Assembly: GCA_034506255.1 (NCBI GenBank)
Contig: JAPDPX010000007.1
Location: forward strand, 124,001 to 188,000
Origin: a candidate division KSB1 bacterium
GTDB taxonomy: Bacteria; Zhuqueibacterota; Zhuqueibacteria; Zhuqueibacterales; Zhuqueibacteraceae
Direction of reading: 5' to 3'
Length of the DNA stretch: 64,000 nt
The notes under the pieces: generated by a model
The model's input: only the letters and a program-made list of their open reading frames with translations
Told to the model about the DNA's origin: nothing
Database searches by the model: none
In this document: positions 1 through 8,404 of the stretch, piece after piece
How positions within the stretch are numbered: the stretch's first letter is position 1
How the letters are laid out: every line of letters starts with the position of its first letter
Position numbers and translations under genes: made by a program

Positions 1-242
1 CGGCCGACCGGCCGGTGACGCTGCTGCGCGAACTCGAGCGCAATTACGCCGATCCCGATTATCGCTTCAGCATGGACTATCAACGCGTTCATGCCTGGGA
101 TAATCGCTTCGTGCCAAACACCCGCCGCGCACCGGTCCTGTCCGATGACTGGAACCCGGTTGAGCTTTGGTCGGAGCAGGTGAATCTGGTGGCACGCCAG
201 GACTTGCACGACTACTTCAGGGAGAGTGGCCTCAGTTGGTAG
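1..242 (+). CDS. Spermidine synthase-like protein, C-terminal fragment
   Basis: Only the last 80 or so codons are in the window; the frame is open to the left edge, so this is the 3' end of a longer gene and the GTG at 15 is unlikely to be its start. The segment PVLSDDWNPVELW followed by a short helical tail ending near YFRESG resembles the end of spermidine-synthase-fold (polyamine aminopropyltransferase) proteins, including those fused to a membrane transporter domain, where an L(T/S)DDxxPVE motif closes the domain. No SAM-binding or catalytic motif is visible because that part lies outside. The assignment rests on one motif and should be treated as likely family, not function. It converges with the lipoprotein gene that follows. 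Confidence 0.5.
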   Translation, partial: ADRPVTLLRELERNYADPDYRFSMDYQRVHAWDNRFVPNTRRAPVLSDDWNPVELWSEQVNLVARQDLHDYFRESGLSW

Positions 243-347
243 GATGCTGATCGCACTGTGCCAAGGGCGGGAACCGGCATTCCCGCCTGCAAAAGCATTC
301 CGGCAAACCGTACTCCCGGCTGCGGCCACCGCTGCGGGCCTCTCTGC

Positions 348-680
348 CTACATTGGGCGAATTTCACCGGTTTCCTCGATTTCGACGGGATGGCCTTCCA
401 CGCTGCGGGGAATCTTCTGCTCGAGTGCCTCGGTTTTTTCCACCACCATCACGCGAATACACAACCGGCCGTTTTCCTGCGCGCCAATATAAACGCCCAC
501 CACGCCCGGCAACGCCATCCACTCCGCGGTATGATCCTGCATCACTTGATTGATGTCACGCACCGGTATGCGCCCTTGGTCCCGATTCTCTTCTTTGATC
601 TGATTTTGACAGGCCATGGCGGCAAACAACAGCAGGCCGGGCAGGGACAAGCATCGCACTATTGCCAGACTTGTTTTCAT
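348..680 (-). CDS. Small lipoprotein matching the protease N-terminal module
   Basis: A 110-residue protein with a lipoprotein signal peptide (FAAMAC, lipidated Cys24). After a short linker the rest (residues 42-110) resembles residues 52-130 of the trypsin-like protease encoded just upstream: both have a helix, then (L/I)PGVVG, a strand-rich middle and a closing EGxPVxxExTGExRxM. It therefore looks like a stand-alone copy of the protease's N-terminal domain. I chose ATG at 680 rather than 695, because 695 lies directly after the T-run of a terminator hairpin and lacks a ribosome binding site, whereas 680 gives a normal signal peptide. Function unknown; a role as inhibitor, chaperone or partner of the protease is inference from shared sequence and position. 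Confidence 0.75.
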   Translation of the reverse strand: MKTSLAIVRCLSLPGLLLFAAMACQNQIKEENRDQGRIPVRDINQVMQDHTAEWMALPGVVGVYIGAQENGRLCIRVMVVEKTEALEQKIPRSVEGHPVEIEETGEIRPM

Positions 681-695
681 TTTTCCATCGCTCAT

Positions 696-739
696 AAAAG
701 CGAACGCCTGCCTCCCGCAGCCTCGGAAAGCAGGCGTTC
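696..739 (-). terminator. Terminator hairpin after the trypsin-like gene
   Basis: GAACGCCTGC and its exact complement (702-711 and 730-739) can form a 10-bp stem. On the minus strand the stem is followed by GCTTTT. It lies 45 bases after the protease stop codon and ends right in front of the lipoprotein gene, so it may limit read-through between the two. Confidence 0.6.
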
Positions 740-783
740 ATTCTGCCTATCCACCGGTTTGCGATGCAACCAACCGCTCGCTG

Positions 784-1923
784 TCAGTTGCCGACCATCG
801 TCGCACCGTAATAACTCAACACTTCATTGATGGGATTGGCAATCGCCGAGGTCGAACTGCCGGCGTAAAGCAGGCCGATGGCGCGTGGTTTGGTGCTCAC
901 ATCTTCGACCATCAACGAACCGGAATCGCCGGAGTTCAAAAACGAGCTGCGCCGGTTCTTGACGACAATTTGACCGGTAAAGGTCTTGGTGAAAGCCGTG
1001 CCGCCCGCGCATTCGTTGTCATAAGTCACGCTTACCGTGGCATTCAGGCCACTGACCGTGCTGCGCGTCAGGCCGGTGGTGCGCCCGCTCTTCTTGACCG
1101 CTTGATTGAGGGCAGCGGCAACCGTGTTCGCCGACAGCGTGCCGATTTCGAGGATGGCGCCGTCGGTTCTCACCATGCCCGAGATCACCGCCGCGATGCC
1201 GGCGTCGATGTTGGCGCCGGGCAGTGTGCCGCCGTTGCTCACCAGGGTGGCCACATTCTGGGCGTTATTGGCATTGCAACTGACATCAATCAGACCGGGC
1301 TGAATCACCGGGTCGCCCGGTTGTGCCGTGCGGCTGTTGCCGCCGCTGACAATGTCGGCATACAAAACGTGATAGTTGCTCAGGATGTATTGCGTCCCAC
1401 CTTTTTGAATCAAGGAGCCCAGCGTGCCGCCGCAGCAATAGCCGTTGGCCAGGTCATAACGCCAGCCGCCGGAGGTGCCGAGCTGGATCGGTGGGGTTTG
1501 CTTGGCCGTGTGGCTCACTCCGCCACCACCGCTCTTCATGGCACGAAACTCACCGGTCACCTCAACCACCACCGGTACGCCTTCGATGCTTTCAGGGAGG
1601 GGAGCCACGCGCCCCTTGGCCAGCGCCGGTGTCATGATGTCGGTTTTGGTGAATACCAAAATGGCCGGCCGGCCGTCATCCGTCAAGCCGGTGGCGGTGC
1701 CGACCACGCCGGGAATCGCCATCAAGCTTGGGGTGTGACGGTCCTGGACTGCCATCACTGCCTGAATTTGCGGATTATCCTTGCCCAGCGTCACGACTTG
1801 CTGGCTGGCCTGCGGATCCACGGGCGTGTCGTAATTGCTCGTACAGCCCGTCCAGACCAATGCGGAGAGCACGAACAAAGCCACCACCCGCCACCCGGAA
1901 GAACGACGCCACGAGTTCTGCAT
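784..1923 (-). CDS. Lipoprotein trypsin-like serine protease, NAL1-like
   Basis: A 379-residue chymotrypsin-fold (S1-like) serine protease predicted to be a lipoprotein (VWTGC, Cys27). The catalytic triad is visible as SNYHV (His185), NIDAG (Asp240) and SGDSGS (Ser334). The pattern with xLSNxHVL instead of AAHC is that of the NAL1-like group of trypsins. Residues 52-130 form a separate N-terminal domain that is repeated as the neighbouring small lipoprotein. The start has a strong GAGGAG site 7 bases upstream. The paired Cys163-Cys164 in NGYCCGGT and two further cysteines (216, 305) could form disulphides, in line with an extracytoplasmic location. Substrate unknown; processing of cell-surface proteins is inference. 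Confidence 0.85.
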   Translation of the reverse strand: MQNSWRRSSGWRVVALFVLSALVWTGCTSNYDTPVDPQASQQVVTLGKDNPQIQAVMAVQDRHTPSLMAIPGVVGTATGLTDDGRPAILVFTKTDIMTPALAKGRVAPLPESIEGVPVVVEVTGEFRAMKSGGGGVSHTAKQTPPIQLGTSGGWRYDLANGYCCGGTLGSLIQKGGTQYILSNYHVLYADIVSGGNSRTAQPGDPVIQPGLIDVSCNANNAQNVATLVSNGGTLPGANIDAGIAAVISGMVRTDGAILEIGTLSANTVAAALNQAVKKSGRTTGLTRSTVSGLNATVSVTYDNECAGGTAFTKTFTGQIVVKNRRSSFLNSGDSGSLMVEDVSTKPRAIGLLYAGSSTSAIANPINEVLSYYGATMVGN

Positions 1924-2168
1924 AACCTTGCTCCTCTTTTGTGATGAGACGACAGGGTTACTATGGACGCTTTTCGGTTTTATCGTTCACAACAGCGGTC
2001 GAGAGCCAAAATTTGCCTTCGCGTGGGCTGGAATCGCTCGGGAGAAAACGGCACCATCGCAGACGGGCGGACTGCAGAGGCCGCACACGTCGCGGCAGGT
2101 CCGCGTCAGGCACAAAAGGGGATGGGAAAAGTTGGCAGCTTCGCGCTATATTATAAAAAATTGCGGCG

Positions 2169-2197
2169 AAAATAGAGAAAAGAAGCCGGCTTGTCAA
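2169..2197 (-). promoter_or_regulatory. Sigma70-like promoter candidate for the protease gene
   Basis: On the minus strand TTGACA (2192-2197) and TATTTT (2169-2174) are separated by exactly 17 bases. The site is in the AT-rich gap between the methyltransferase gene and the protease gene and would give a leader of about 240 bases. A second TATAAT lies at about 2150 without a matching -35 box. Confidence 0.4.
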
Positions 2198-2212
2198 GCG
2201 ATATTTTCAGCT

Positions 2213-2983
2213 TCAACCATGCAGATGGGGACGCACGGCTTGCAAAACCACCTGCGTGGGAAATGCGGAAGGCGCCGCCGACAACGGTTTGCCGCCAGGG
2301 GGCGTGGCGCCCGGGTTGCCATCTTCATGCTGCCGCACGTCGTAAAAACCGGCTTGATGGAGGGCGGTGACATAATCTTGCGGGAAAAAGCGGAACGGGC
2401 CGGAGCGCATCTCGAAATCGACTTCATAAAAATTGATCTCGAGATTCGCCGGCGCCTTGTGGTGGTCGGCCGCGATGAAAATGTTGGGATAGTGCAGCGA
2501 CAACACGATCCGGCCGCCCGGCCGCAGCACGCGCTGCATTTCGCGCAACAAAGCGGGCATGCGCTCGGGATGTTCGCCCACGATCACGCACAGAATCGCA
2601 TCGAAACAGCCGCCCGCCAGGGGCAGAGGTTGCGCGAGATCACATTGCAGCAGCATTTTTTCCGGAAAGCGGCGGCGGGCGGCCCGCAAGCGCTCGGGGG
2701 AGGCCTCCACGCCGACCGCCGTGGCACCGGCTGCTGCAATCAACGACAGGCGATGGCCGTTGCCGCAGCCCACTTCCAGCACACGCTCACCCCGCTGCGG
2801 CGCGAGCACCAGAACGGTGAATTTGTCCTGCGCGGTGGTGACAGCCAGCGGCCGGTTGGCACGCAACCGGCGTTGCGGTGCCGGGGTCCGGCGCGACGAC
2901 GCCGTGGAAGGAGTGATCGCCCTCGTGCCCTCATGCGTCTGTTCTTGCAACGCCACTGGGGCCGCTTTCACTGTCATCTTCAT
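2213..2983 (-). CDS. Class I SAM-dependent methyltransferase
   Basis: A 256-residue Rossmann-fold methyltransferase of the Methyltransf_11/UbiE type. Motif I is VLEVGCGNG, followed by the acidic end of strand 2 (GVEAS), a DLAQPLP acidic loop, FDAILC for motif IV and the LRPGGRIVLS post-motif. The first 55 residues are low-complexity and basic and probably disordered. The start codon overlaps the stop of the upstream gene (ATGA), so the two are probably translated together. No DNA-methylase PPY motif is present, so the substrate is likely a small molecule, lipid or protein. Linkage to the nuclease-like gene suggests a joint role, but the sequence does not show what it is. Confidence 0.85.
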   Translation of the reverse strand: MKMTVKAAPVALQEQTHEGTRAITPSTASSRRTPAPQRRLRANRPLAVTTAQDKFTVLVLAPQRGERVLEVGCGNGHRLSLIAAAGATAVGVEASPERLRAARRRFPEKMLLQCDLAQPLPLAGGCFDAILCVIVGEHPERMPALLREMQRVLRPGGRIVLSLHYPNIFIAADHHKAPANLEINFYEVDFEMRSGPFRFFPQDYVTALHQAGFYDVRQHEDGNPGATPPGGKPLSAAPSAFPTQVVLQAVRPHLHG

Positions 2984-3669
2984 CTCCGCTGAAATTTTTC
3001 CAGATTGTCGAGAAAACTTTGAAAGGAAGTCAGATGCGCAATTTCACAGCCGTGGTTTTCAATTCTGGTGCCGCGCGGATATTGCGGGCAAATCGTGCCC
3101 GCTGCCACCCGGCGAAAGTGCCGCTCACATTCCGCGATGGTGGGCGCCGCCGCCACGAACAGGTGAGTCGGCGCGCTCGTCAGGCGAACCGCTTCCGGTC
3201 TCAACCGTGCCGGGCCCGCTGCCAGCGCGAGGTGGCCCCGCAGTCGTCCCCTGCTGAAAGCGAATACGTAACGCTGATAACGATGGCGCCTGCCCCACTG
3301 GTCATGCCCGTTCTGTGAGGGGACCAGCGCCAGGCAGGCCAGCATCGCCGCCGGCCGCGCTACGGCCTCGGGCAGGTGAAAGGTTTTGAGATCGACCACT
3401 TCGTTCAGAATGCGCAAATCGAAATGATCCGGCTGCGTGTGCGGCGTTTCGCCTTCGCAGCTGAGATGCGGGATGCCGTGCCGGCGCAGAAAGCGGGTCA
3501 GGGTCGCTTCGCAGGCCTTGCCGGTGGCGATCTTGTTGAATCGCCGGCCGGCGTCCGCGCCATAATTCATGCGGTCAAAAGTATGGTGCAGCGAACGGCA
3601 GGCATATGCTATACCGGCGGCCACTTCCTCCGGTAAAATCGCCAGGCAGATGATCTCCTCCGCACGCAT
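2980..3669 (-). CDS. Putative PD-(D/E)XK nuclease-like protein
   Basis: A 229-residue protein I do not recognise as a named family. Residues 50-96 match the PD-(D/E)XK nuclease core: a helix with a conserved-type glutamate (GKACEATLTRFL, Glu54), then QPDHFD (Asp81) and, eleven residues later, EVVDLKT (Asp93, Lys95). This D-x11-DxK spacing is the usual metal-binding arrangement of restriction-like endonucleases. The C-terminal half is rich in His, Arg and Cys. GGGGAGG sits 5 bases before the ATG. The gene overlaps the methyltransferase downstream and is divergent from a DNA methyltransferase gene 133 bases away, which fits a restriction-modification locus. Nuclease activity is inference from the motif. 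Confidence 0.6.
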   Translation of the reverse strand: MRAEEIICLAILPEEVAAGIAYACRSLHHTFDRMNYGADAGRRFNKIATGKACEATLTRFLRRHGIPHLSCEGETPHTQPDHFDLRILNEVVDLKTFHLPEAVARPAAMLACLALVPSQNGHDQWGRRHRYQRYVFAFSRGRLRGHLALAAGPARLRPEAVRLTSAPTHLFVAAAPTIAECERHFRRVAAGTICPQYPRGTRIENHGCEIAHLTSFQSFLDNLEKFQRR

Positions 3670-3701
3670 GGCGCCCTCCCCGCGGCCTCATTTTTCCGCT
3701 A

Positions 3702-3730
3702 TTGCTTTGGCGCAATTTTGTCACTAAAAT
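3702..3730 (+). promoter_or_regulatory. Promoter candidate for the DNA methyltransferase gene
   Basis: TTGCTT (3702-3707), a 17-base spacer and TAAAAT (3725-3730) lie in the 133-base divergent gap. Transcription would begin near 3737, about 65 bases before the ATG. The same TTGCTT box with 17-base spacing is seen before the coiled-coil gene at the right end. Confidence 0.35.
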
Positions 3731-3802
3731 CACCGGAGTCAACTTCACAAGCCGCCATCAAACCACAAAACAGGCACGCTCTCATTTTCAACCGGCAGGA
3801 TT

Positions 3803-5290
3803 ATGTCTTCCACTCGAGGCCAGAAAGCCGCGCCGACCGCGCGCGCGATTGATCCCGACAACCGCCTGAATGATTTGAACAGTCAGCGCTGGCTCACCTT
3901 TCAAAAGAGCTGGTTCATCATTCCCCGCGGCCGGGGCCTTGCAGACACGGCCGCGGAGTTCATCGCCTTTTTTACCAAGCAATTCGTGGCGCCGAACCAG
4001 CGGTCGCGTGTCGGCCTGCTGGCGGAGAACCTCGCCACCCTGCAACCCGTGATCTCTGCGCTCGGCCGTCAGCCTGTCATCCTGCACGGTCATACCACGC
4101 CTGACAGCACGCCGGCTTTGGACTATTGTTTGATTGATCTCAGTGAAGCCGGCACGATTGTCGATGAGCATGCCTTGTCGCGGTGGCAGGCGCGCATCAC
4201 CGCCCTCGCGCCGCTGCTCAAAAACAATGCGTATCTCACCGTTTTCGTTCGCAACCAGGACGCCGGCGGACTGCTGCAGCCATTCGCCTGGCTGCTGGGC
4301 AAAGCCGTCGGCCAAACCTTGTCCCTAAAAGATGAGAAGATTGGTTGTGAAGAAAGAGCGCCTGATGTTTCCCCCTCCCCGGTGGGCTGGAGCACACTGC
4401 AGAATGTTGTCTATTGCCTGAATTTCCGCCGTGAAGAGCAGCCTCCGGAGGCGGCCGCATCGCCGATGGACTCAGGTACGCCTACCCTGTCGGTGTGTGC
4501 TTCCGGCAATTGGCCCCTTGTGCCGCCCCGCCCCTCCTGGATGATCGTCAAACCGCCGCCCCGCGAGAAACACGTGCTGCTGCATCCCGGCAAGTTTCCG
4601 GAAGCGCTCGTCGAGATCTTTTTAAAGGATTTCACACGGCCGGGTGACCGGGTTCTTGATCCCATGACCGGCACCGGCAGTGCGCTGCTGGCGGCACTGG
4701 CACTGGGCCGCGAAGCTTATGGCATCGAATTGAATCCGGCGTTCCATCGCGTCGCGCACGAACGCATTACCCAATATCTGCCCGCCCTCCCCGGCCTGCT
4801 GGATTCACCCTCGTGGCGGCTGGTCTGCGGTGATGCCACAACGGAAGCGAGCTATCGCGAACTGCCCGCCCGCTTCGATTACATCATCACCAGCCCGCCT
4901 TATTGGGATATGCTGCGCATGAAAGGCGCGGAAACCCAGCAAAAACGCAAAGCCGCGGGCCTGCCGCGCTTTTATTCCGATGACAATCGCGACCTGGGCA
5001 ATCTCGACGATTATCCCACTTTCCTGGCGAAGCTCATCGCACTCTATCGCATGCTCGCCACCCGGCTCAACTCCGGCCGCTATTTCACCATCATCGTCAA
5101 GAATGTCAAGAAACGCGGCCGCATGTATCCGCTGGCGTGGGACCTGGCGCTGGCTTTGCGCCGGGACCTGACGTTGTGCCATGAACAGTTTTGGTGCCAG
5201 AATGATCAGAAGCTCGCGCCCTTTGGCTATCGCTATGCCTGGGTGAGCAACACCTTTCACCATTACTGCCTGCATTTCCGCAAACCATGA
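3803..5290 (+). CDS. DNA (cytosine-N4 or adenine-N6) methyltransferase
   Basis: A 495-residue protein with an amino-methyltransferase domain in its second half. The SAM-binding motif is LDPMTGTGSALLAAL (Asp286 on), preceded by HPGKFPEALVEIF, the motif X region. The catalytic motif is TSPPYWD (Ser364-Trp368), typical of N4-cytosine DNA methylases. The order X-I-IV is the gamma-type arrangement. The first 200 residues form an extra domain with no motif I recognise and could hold target-recognition or dimerisation functions. AGGA lies only 2 bases before the ATG, so initiation may be weak. The divergent PD-(D/E)XK-like gene makes a restriction-modification pair possible; an orphan epigenetic methylase is the alternative. 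Confidence 0.82.
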   Translation: MSSTRGQKAAPTARAIDPDNRLNDLNSQRWLTFQKSWFIIPRGRGLADTAAEFIAFFTKQFVAPNQRSRVGLLAENLATLQPVISALGRQPVILHGHTTPDSTPALDYCLIDLSEAGTIVDEHALSRWQARITALAPLLKNNAYLTVFVRNQDAGGLLQPFAWLLGKAVGQTLSLKDEKIGCEERAPDVSPSPVGWSTLQNVVYCLNFRREEQPPEAAASPMDSGTPTLSVCASGNWPLVPPRPSWMIVKPPPREKHVLLHPGKFPEALVEIFLKDFTRPGDRVLDPMTGTGSALLAALALGREAYGIELNPAFHRVAHERITQYLPALPGLLDSPSWRLVCGDATTEASYRELPARFDYIITSPPYWDMLRMKGAETQQKRKAAGLPRFYSDDNRDLGNLDDYPTFLAKLIALYRMLATRLNSGRYFTIIVKNVKKRGRMYPLAWDLALALRRDLTLCHEQFWCQNDQKLAPFGYRYAWVSNTFHHYCLHFRKP

Positions 5291-5342
5291 ATGCCCGCCG
5301 CGTGACGCCCACGGTCTGAGGCATCTTCCTCCCAAAAATATT

Positions 5343-5371
5343 TGCCAATCCCGGCGAAGCCGGGATTGGCA
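5343..5371 (-). terminator. Hairpin terminator between convergent genes
   Basis: A perfect 13-bp stem, TGCCAATCCCGGC (5343-5355) with GCCGGGATTGGCA (5359-5371), encloses a GAA loop. On the minus strand it is followed by AAATATTTTT, so it can terminate the NYN gene; it may also serve the methyltransferase gene on the plus strand. Its CCCGGC-N3-GCCGGG core recurs at 14564 and 54329. Confidence 0.7.
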
Positions 5372-5422
5372 GACCGGAACATTGCACCAAACTGTTCACA
5401 AGAGCGCGCTTGCACACAAACG

Positions 5423-6469
5423 CTAGCTTTCTGAGACTTCGGCCGCCGGCGTCGCACTGCCGTTGACTGGCGCCTCCCCCTGTGTCGCCGGTTGCCGCAA
5501 CACTTCGGCAGCAGCGGTGCCGCTGGCTGCGGCTTCCACCCGGCCGCTGGCTGCCGCCCCGTCGTTATGGTTTTGGTTGTTGTTTTGGTTGTTGTTGCGC
5601 CAGATGCGATGCTCATCGCAGTACATGTTTTGCTTGGGCGCCGCCTTGTAGGTCGATTCAAATTCCCTGCCGCAGCGGGCGCAATTGTATTTGTAGACCG
5701 GTTTCTCGCGTTCGTTTCTGGGGACCAGGCGCAGTTCTTCGAGATAATCTTGAAAGCGCAGCACGGGAAAATCGCTGAAGCGCTGCGTGGGTTTGGGAAA
5801 AATGTATTCGTAGGCGGCGGAGCCACCAATGGTTAGAATCAAGACCCGCTTGCCCAGTTGCCGCACGCGCTCCAGCGCCGGCTGATAGTCGGCGTCGCCG
5901 AGCACGGCGATGGCGATGTCAAAGGCGTTGATGGCGGAGAAATAAAGCATGTCGGTGCCCATCGCCATGTCAATGGTGCGCTCCTTGGGAGTGAAACTGG
6001 TGTCGCCCTCGCGTGTGATGCGATCCTGCATGGCCATGAAATGACCGCGAAAATCGATCTCATGCAAGACGAGGTTGAAACCGAGCGACTCGCTGAGAAT
6101 ACTGTAGAATTTGCGCTGTTCCTCCAGCTTGAGGGCATCCTCCGGATGCACATTGAAGGGAACGCTGGCATAATAGTAGGTGCGCACCAGATCGAGCACT
6201 GGCGGTTCGCTTTGCAGCAGGTTTTGATAATACTGCCGCAAAAAACGCAGCGCCACCACGTTGATTTTGCCGAAGTCGATCTTGTAGGGCCCGCCATGCG
6301 CGCGGATGAGCATATCCTGGTTGTGATACAACCAGGACCCATCAATGAAGGTCATACAGCGCAGCAGGCCGTGGCGCACATGCGGCCGCGCCGCACCACG
6401 CACGAATTCAGTCACCCCATGGTCAGCAACCACCCGTCGGCCGTCTTGAACGGCGTCCTGATTTTCCAT
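5423..6469 (-). CDS. NYN-domain nuclease with C-terminal zinc-binding motif
   Basis: A PIN-like NYN (LabA/DUF88) protein of 348 residues. Acidic residues expected in the metal site are visible: MTFIDGSW (Asp43), ERTIDMAMGTDM (Asp167, Asp173) and VLGDADYQPAL (Asp192, Asp194). Family members act on RNA or structured nucleic acid. Residues 261-287 hold a Cys-x2-Cys (263, 266) and a later Cys-x2-His (284, 287), probably one zinc site. The tail is rich in Asn, Gln and Ala and looks disordered. I prefer the ATG at 6469, which has AGAGGA 7 bases upstream; an ATG at 6508 would add 13 residues but lacks such a site. It follows dnaG by 75 bases in the same direction, so co-transcription is likely. Confidence 0.85.
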   Translation of the reverse strand: MENQDAVQDGRRVVADHGVTEFVRGAARPHVRHGLLRCMTFIDGSWLYHNQDMLIRAHGGPYKIDFGKINVVALRFLRQYYQNLLQSEPPVLDLVRTYYYASVPFNVHPEDALKLEEQRKFYSILSESLGFNLVLHEIDFRGHFMAMQDRITREGDTSFTPKERTIDMAMGTDMLYFSAINAFDIAIAVLGDADYQPALERVRQLGKRVLILTIGGSAAYEYIFPKPTQRFSDFPVLRFQDYLEELRLVPRNEREKPVYKYNCARCGREFESTYKAAPKQNMYCDEHRIWRNNNQNNNQNHNDGAAASGRVEAAASGTAAAEVLRQPATQGEAPVNGSATPAAEVSES

Positions 6470-6544
6470 CACAATTTCCTCTTGGTTTTTGTCGAATTGG
6501 TCTTTCATGCTCTCACGGAGGTGGTCTGGTTAAACACACGGGTT

Positions 6545-8404
6545 TCAGGCGGCCAGAAGAAAGTTTTCAGGCTTGATCCTCCGCAGTTGTTGATCGTACT
6601 CGTTCAATTGCTGCATCAATTCGGTCACGTCGCGGCCGCTGCGGTCGCCGAGTTTGATTTGCTCCAGCAGGGCCTGGCGCTGGTCCTCGATCATGTAGCG
6701 TTGCAGACGGGCCATGCAGTCCGCGCTCCAGCGGCGATAGTCGATTTCGATTCCTTCTTTGTGAATCCGGCCGGCCTCCTGAGTGATGACTTTCGAGATG
6801 AATTCCGTCTGCCAGGGCTCGTTGAAATGGTGCAGCAACATTTCCGGCTCGACCGGCAGGTGGCGATCCAGCAGATTGTAAAAGACCTGTGCCATCGTGC
6901 GTGCTTGCGGGTCGTGAAAATCCTCCACCCGCATGAAGCTGAAGATGAACTGGATGGCGTTCCAATTCAGAACCATGATGCGCAGCAGTTCCATCTCCAC
7001 AGCCCGGCTGCGCTCCGCAAACGTGCGCGGGGCGCCGAGCACGGCCTGGGGATTGGGTTGTGACACCGCCGCTGCGCCGCCACGCGCCTGCCGGGACTGG
7101 GAACGGCGCAAACGTCCCACTTCCTCCCACAGCGCGGCCTCGCTCACCTGCAGCTTTTCCGCCATGCGATGCACCATCATCTGCCGTTGCAGCGCGTCAT
7201 TCATGCGCGCCAGCGTCGTGACAATCGAGCGCAGTTGCTCTTCGCGCGCGGTGGACGCCGCCCCCGCCTGGCCGGGCGCGCGGGCTTTGAATTCGAGCAA
7301 ATCCGGTGCGTTCGCCAAAATCTCCTGCATCGCCCCGGCCGGATGCCGGCGGAGAAAACTGTCGGGATCGTCACCCGCGCTCAGTGTCGCCACTCTCACC
7401 TGCAAGCCGTTTTCCACCAGGATGTCAGCCCCGCGCAGAGTGGCGGCCGAGCCGGCGGCATCACTGTCAAACAACAGAATCACGTTGCGCGTGTAGCGCA
7501 GGATCAAGCGCGCCTGCTGCGCGGTGAGCGCCGTCCCGGAAGTCGCCACCGTGTTTTTGAAACCGCACAGATGCATGCGCATGACATCGAGATACCCCTC
7601 GACCACGATCAGACAATCAGCGGCACGCAGATGCTCCCTGGCCAGCGGCAGGCCGTAAAGAATCTGGCCTTTGTGGTAAACCGCGGTTTCGGGTGAATTG
7701 AGATACTTGGGGGAATCCTCGCGCTCGGGCGGGATGCGCCGGCCGCCGAAGGCCACCACGCGGTCGGAGAGGTTGTGAATCGGAAACATCACACGGTTGC
7801 GAAAGCGGTCGTAATAGCCCGCCATTTTGCCGTCTTTCGCGCGCGGGTTGAGCAAGCCTGCTTTCACCAACAATTCCGGATTCACCGACTTCTGGCGGGC
7901 GTATTTGTACAATTCCTCCCAATCATCGGGCGCAAAGCCGACCCCGAACAGCCGCAACGCCTCCTCGTCAAAGCCGCGCTGTCGCATATACTCCCGTCCG
8001 GCTGCACCCTTGCTGCTCGCCAGGATCAATTGGAAGAACTCCGCCGCCAGCGCATTGGCGAAATACAGGCCCTCCTTTTCCTGGCTGGCCGCACGATCCT
8101 CCGGCTCGGGCTCGGGGATCGCGATGCGGGCGCGTTGCGCCAGTTTGCGCACGGCCTCTGCAAAGCCCACGCCCTCCAGCTTCTGGATGAAGGTGAAAGC
8201 ATTGCCGCCCGCGCCGCAGCCGAAGCAGTGAAAAATTTGTTTGTCGGGATTGACGCTGAACGACGGGGTTTTTTCCGGATGGAAGGGACAAAGTCCGAAA
8301 TAGTTGCGGCCGGCTTTCTTGAGCGTGACGTATTCGGATATGAGATCAACAACATCCGTCGCCAGGCGGACTTCGTCTATGATATGCGGAGGAAGAGTCG
8401 GCAT
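6545..8404 (-). CDS. dnaG: DNA primase DnaG
   Basis: Replicative primase that makes RNA primers for DNA synthesis. The 619-residue length is normal. The N-terminal CHC2-type zinc-binding domain has Cys39, His42, Cys60 and Cys63 (CPFH and CFGCG). The central catalytic domain includes a Toprim fold with VVEGYLDVM (metal-binding Glu) and LFDSDAAG (DxD). The C-terminal 200 residues form the helicase-interaction region (DnaB binding), with lower conservation. The N-terminus, with DEVRLATDVVDLISEYV, matches the family start well. No strong ribosome binding site is visible. It is the first gene of a probable dnaG-NYN operon; the usual sigma factor neighbour (rpoD) is absent. Confidence 0.97.
   Translation of the reverse strand: MPTLPPHIIDEVRLATDVVDLISEYVTLKKAGRNYFGLCPFHPEKTPSFSVNPDKQIFHCFGCGAGGNAFTFIQKLEGVGFAEAVRKLAQRARIAIPEPEPEDRAASQEKEGLYFANALAAEFFQLILASSKGAAGREYMRQRGFDEEALRLFGVGFAPDDWEELYKYARQKSVNPELLVKAGLLNPRAKDGKMAGYYDRFRNRVMFPIHNLSDRVVAFGGRRIPPEREDSPKYLNSPETAVYHKGQILYGLPLAREHLRAADCLIVVEGYLDVMRMHLCGFKNTVATSGTALTAQQARLILRYTRNVILLFDSDAAGSAATLRGADILVENGLQVRVATLSAGDDPDSFLRRHPAGAMQEILANAPDLLEFKARAPGQAGAASTAREEQLRSIVTTLARMNDALQRQMMVHRMAEKLQVSEAALWEEVGRLRRSQSRQARGGAAAVSQPNPQAVLGAPRTFAERSRAVEMELLRIMVLNWNAIQFIFSFMRVEDFHDPQARTMAQVFYNLLDRHLPVEPEMLLHHFNEPWQTEFISKVITQEAGRIHKEGIEIDYRRWSADCMARLQRYMIEDQRQALLEQIKLGDRSGRDVTELMQQLNEYDQQLRRIKPENFLLAA

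Noticed and set aside
616..1944. Plus-strand frame of 442 codons
   Set aside because: Antisense to the trypsin-like gene with its intact triad; no recognisable protein features.
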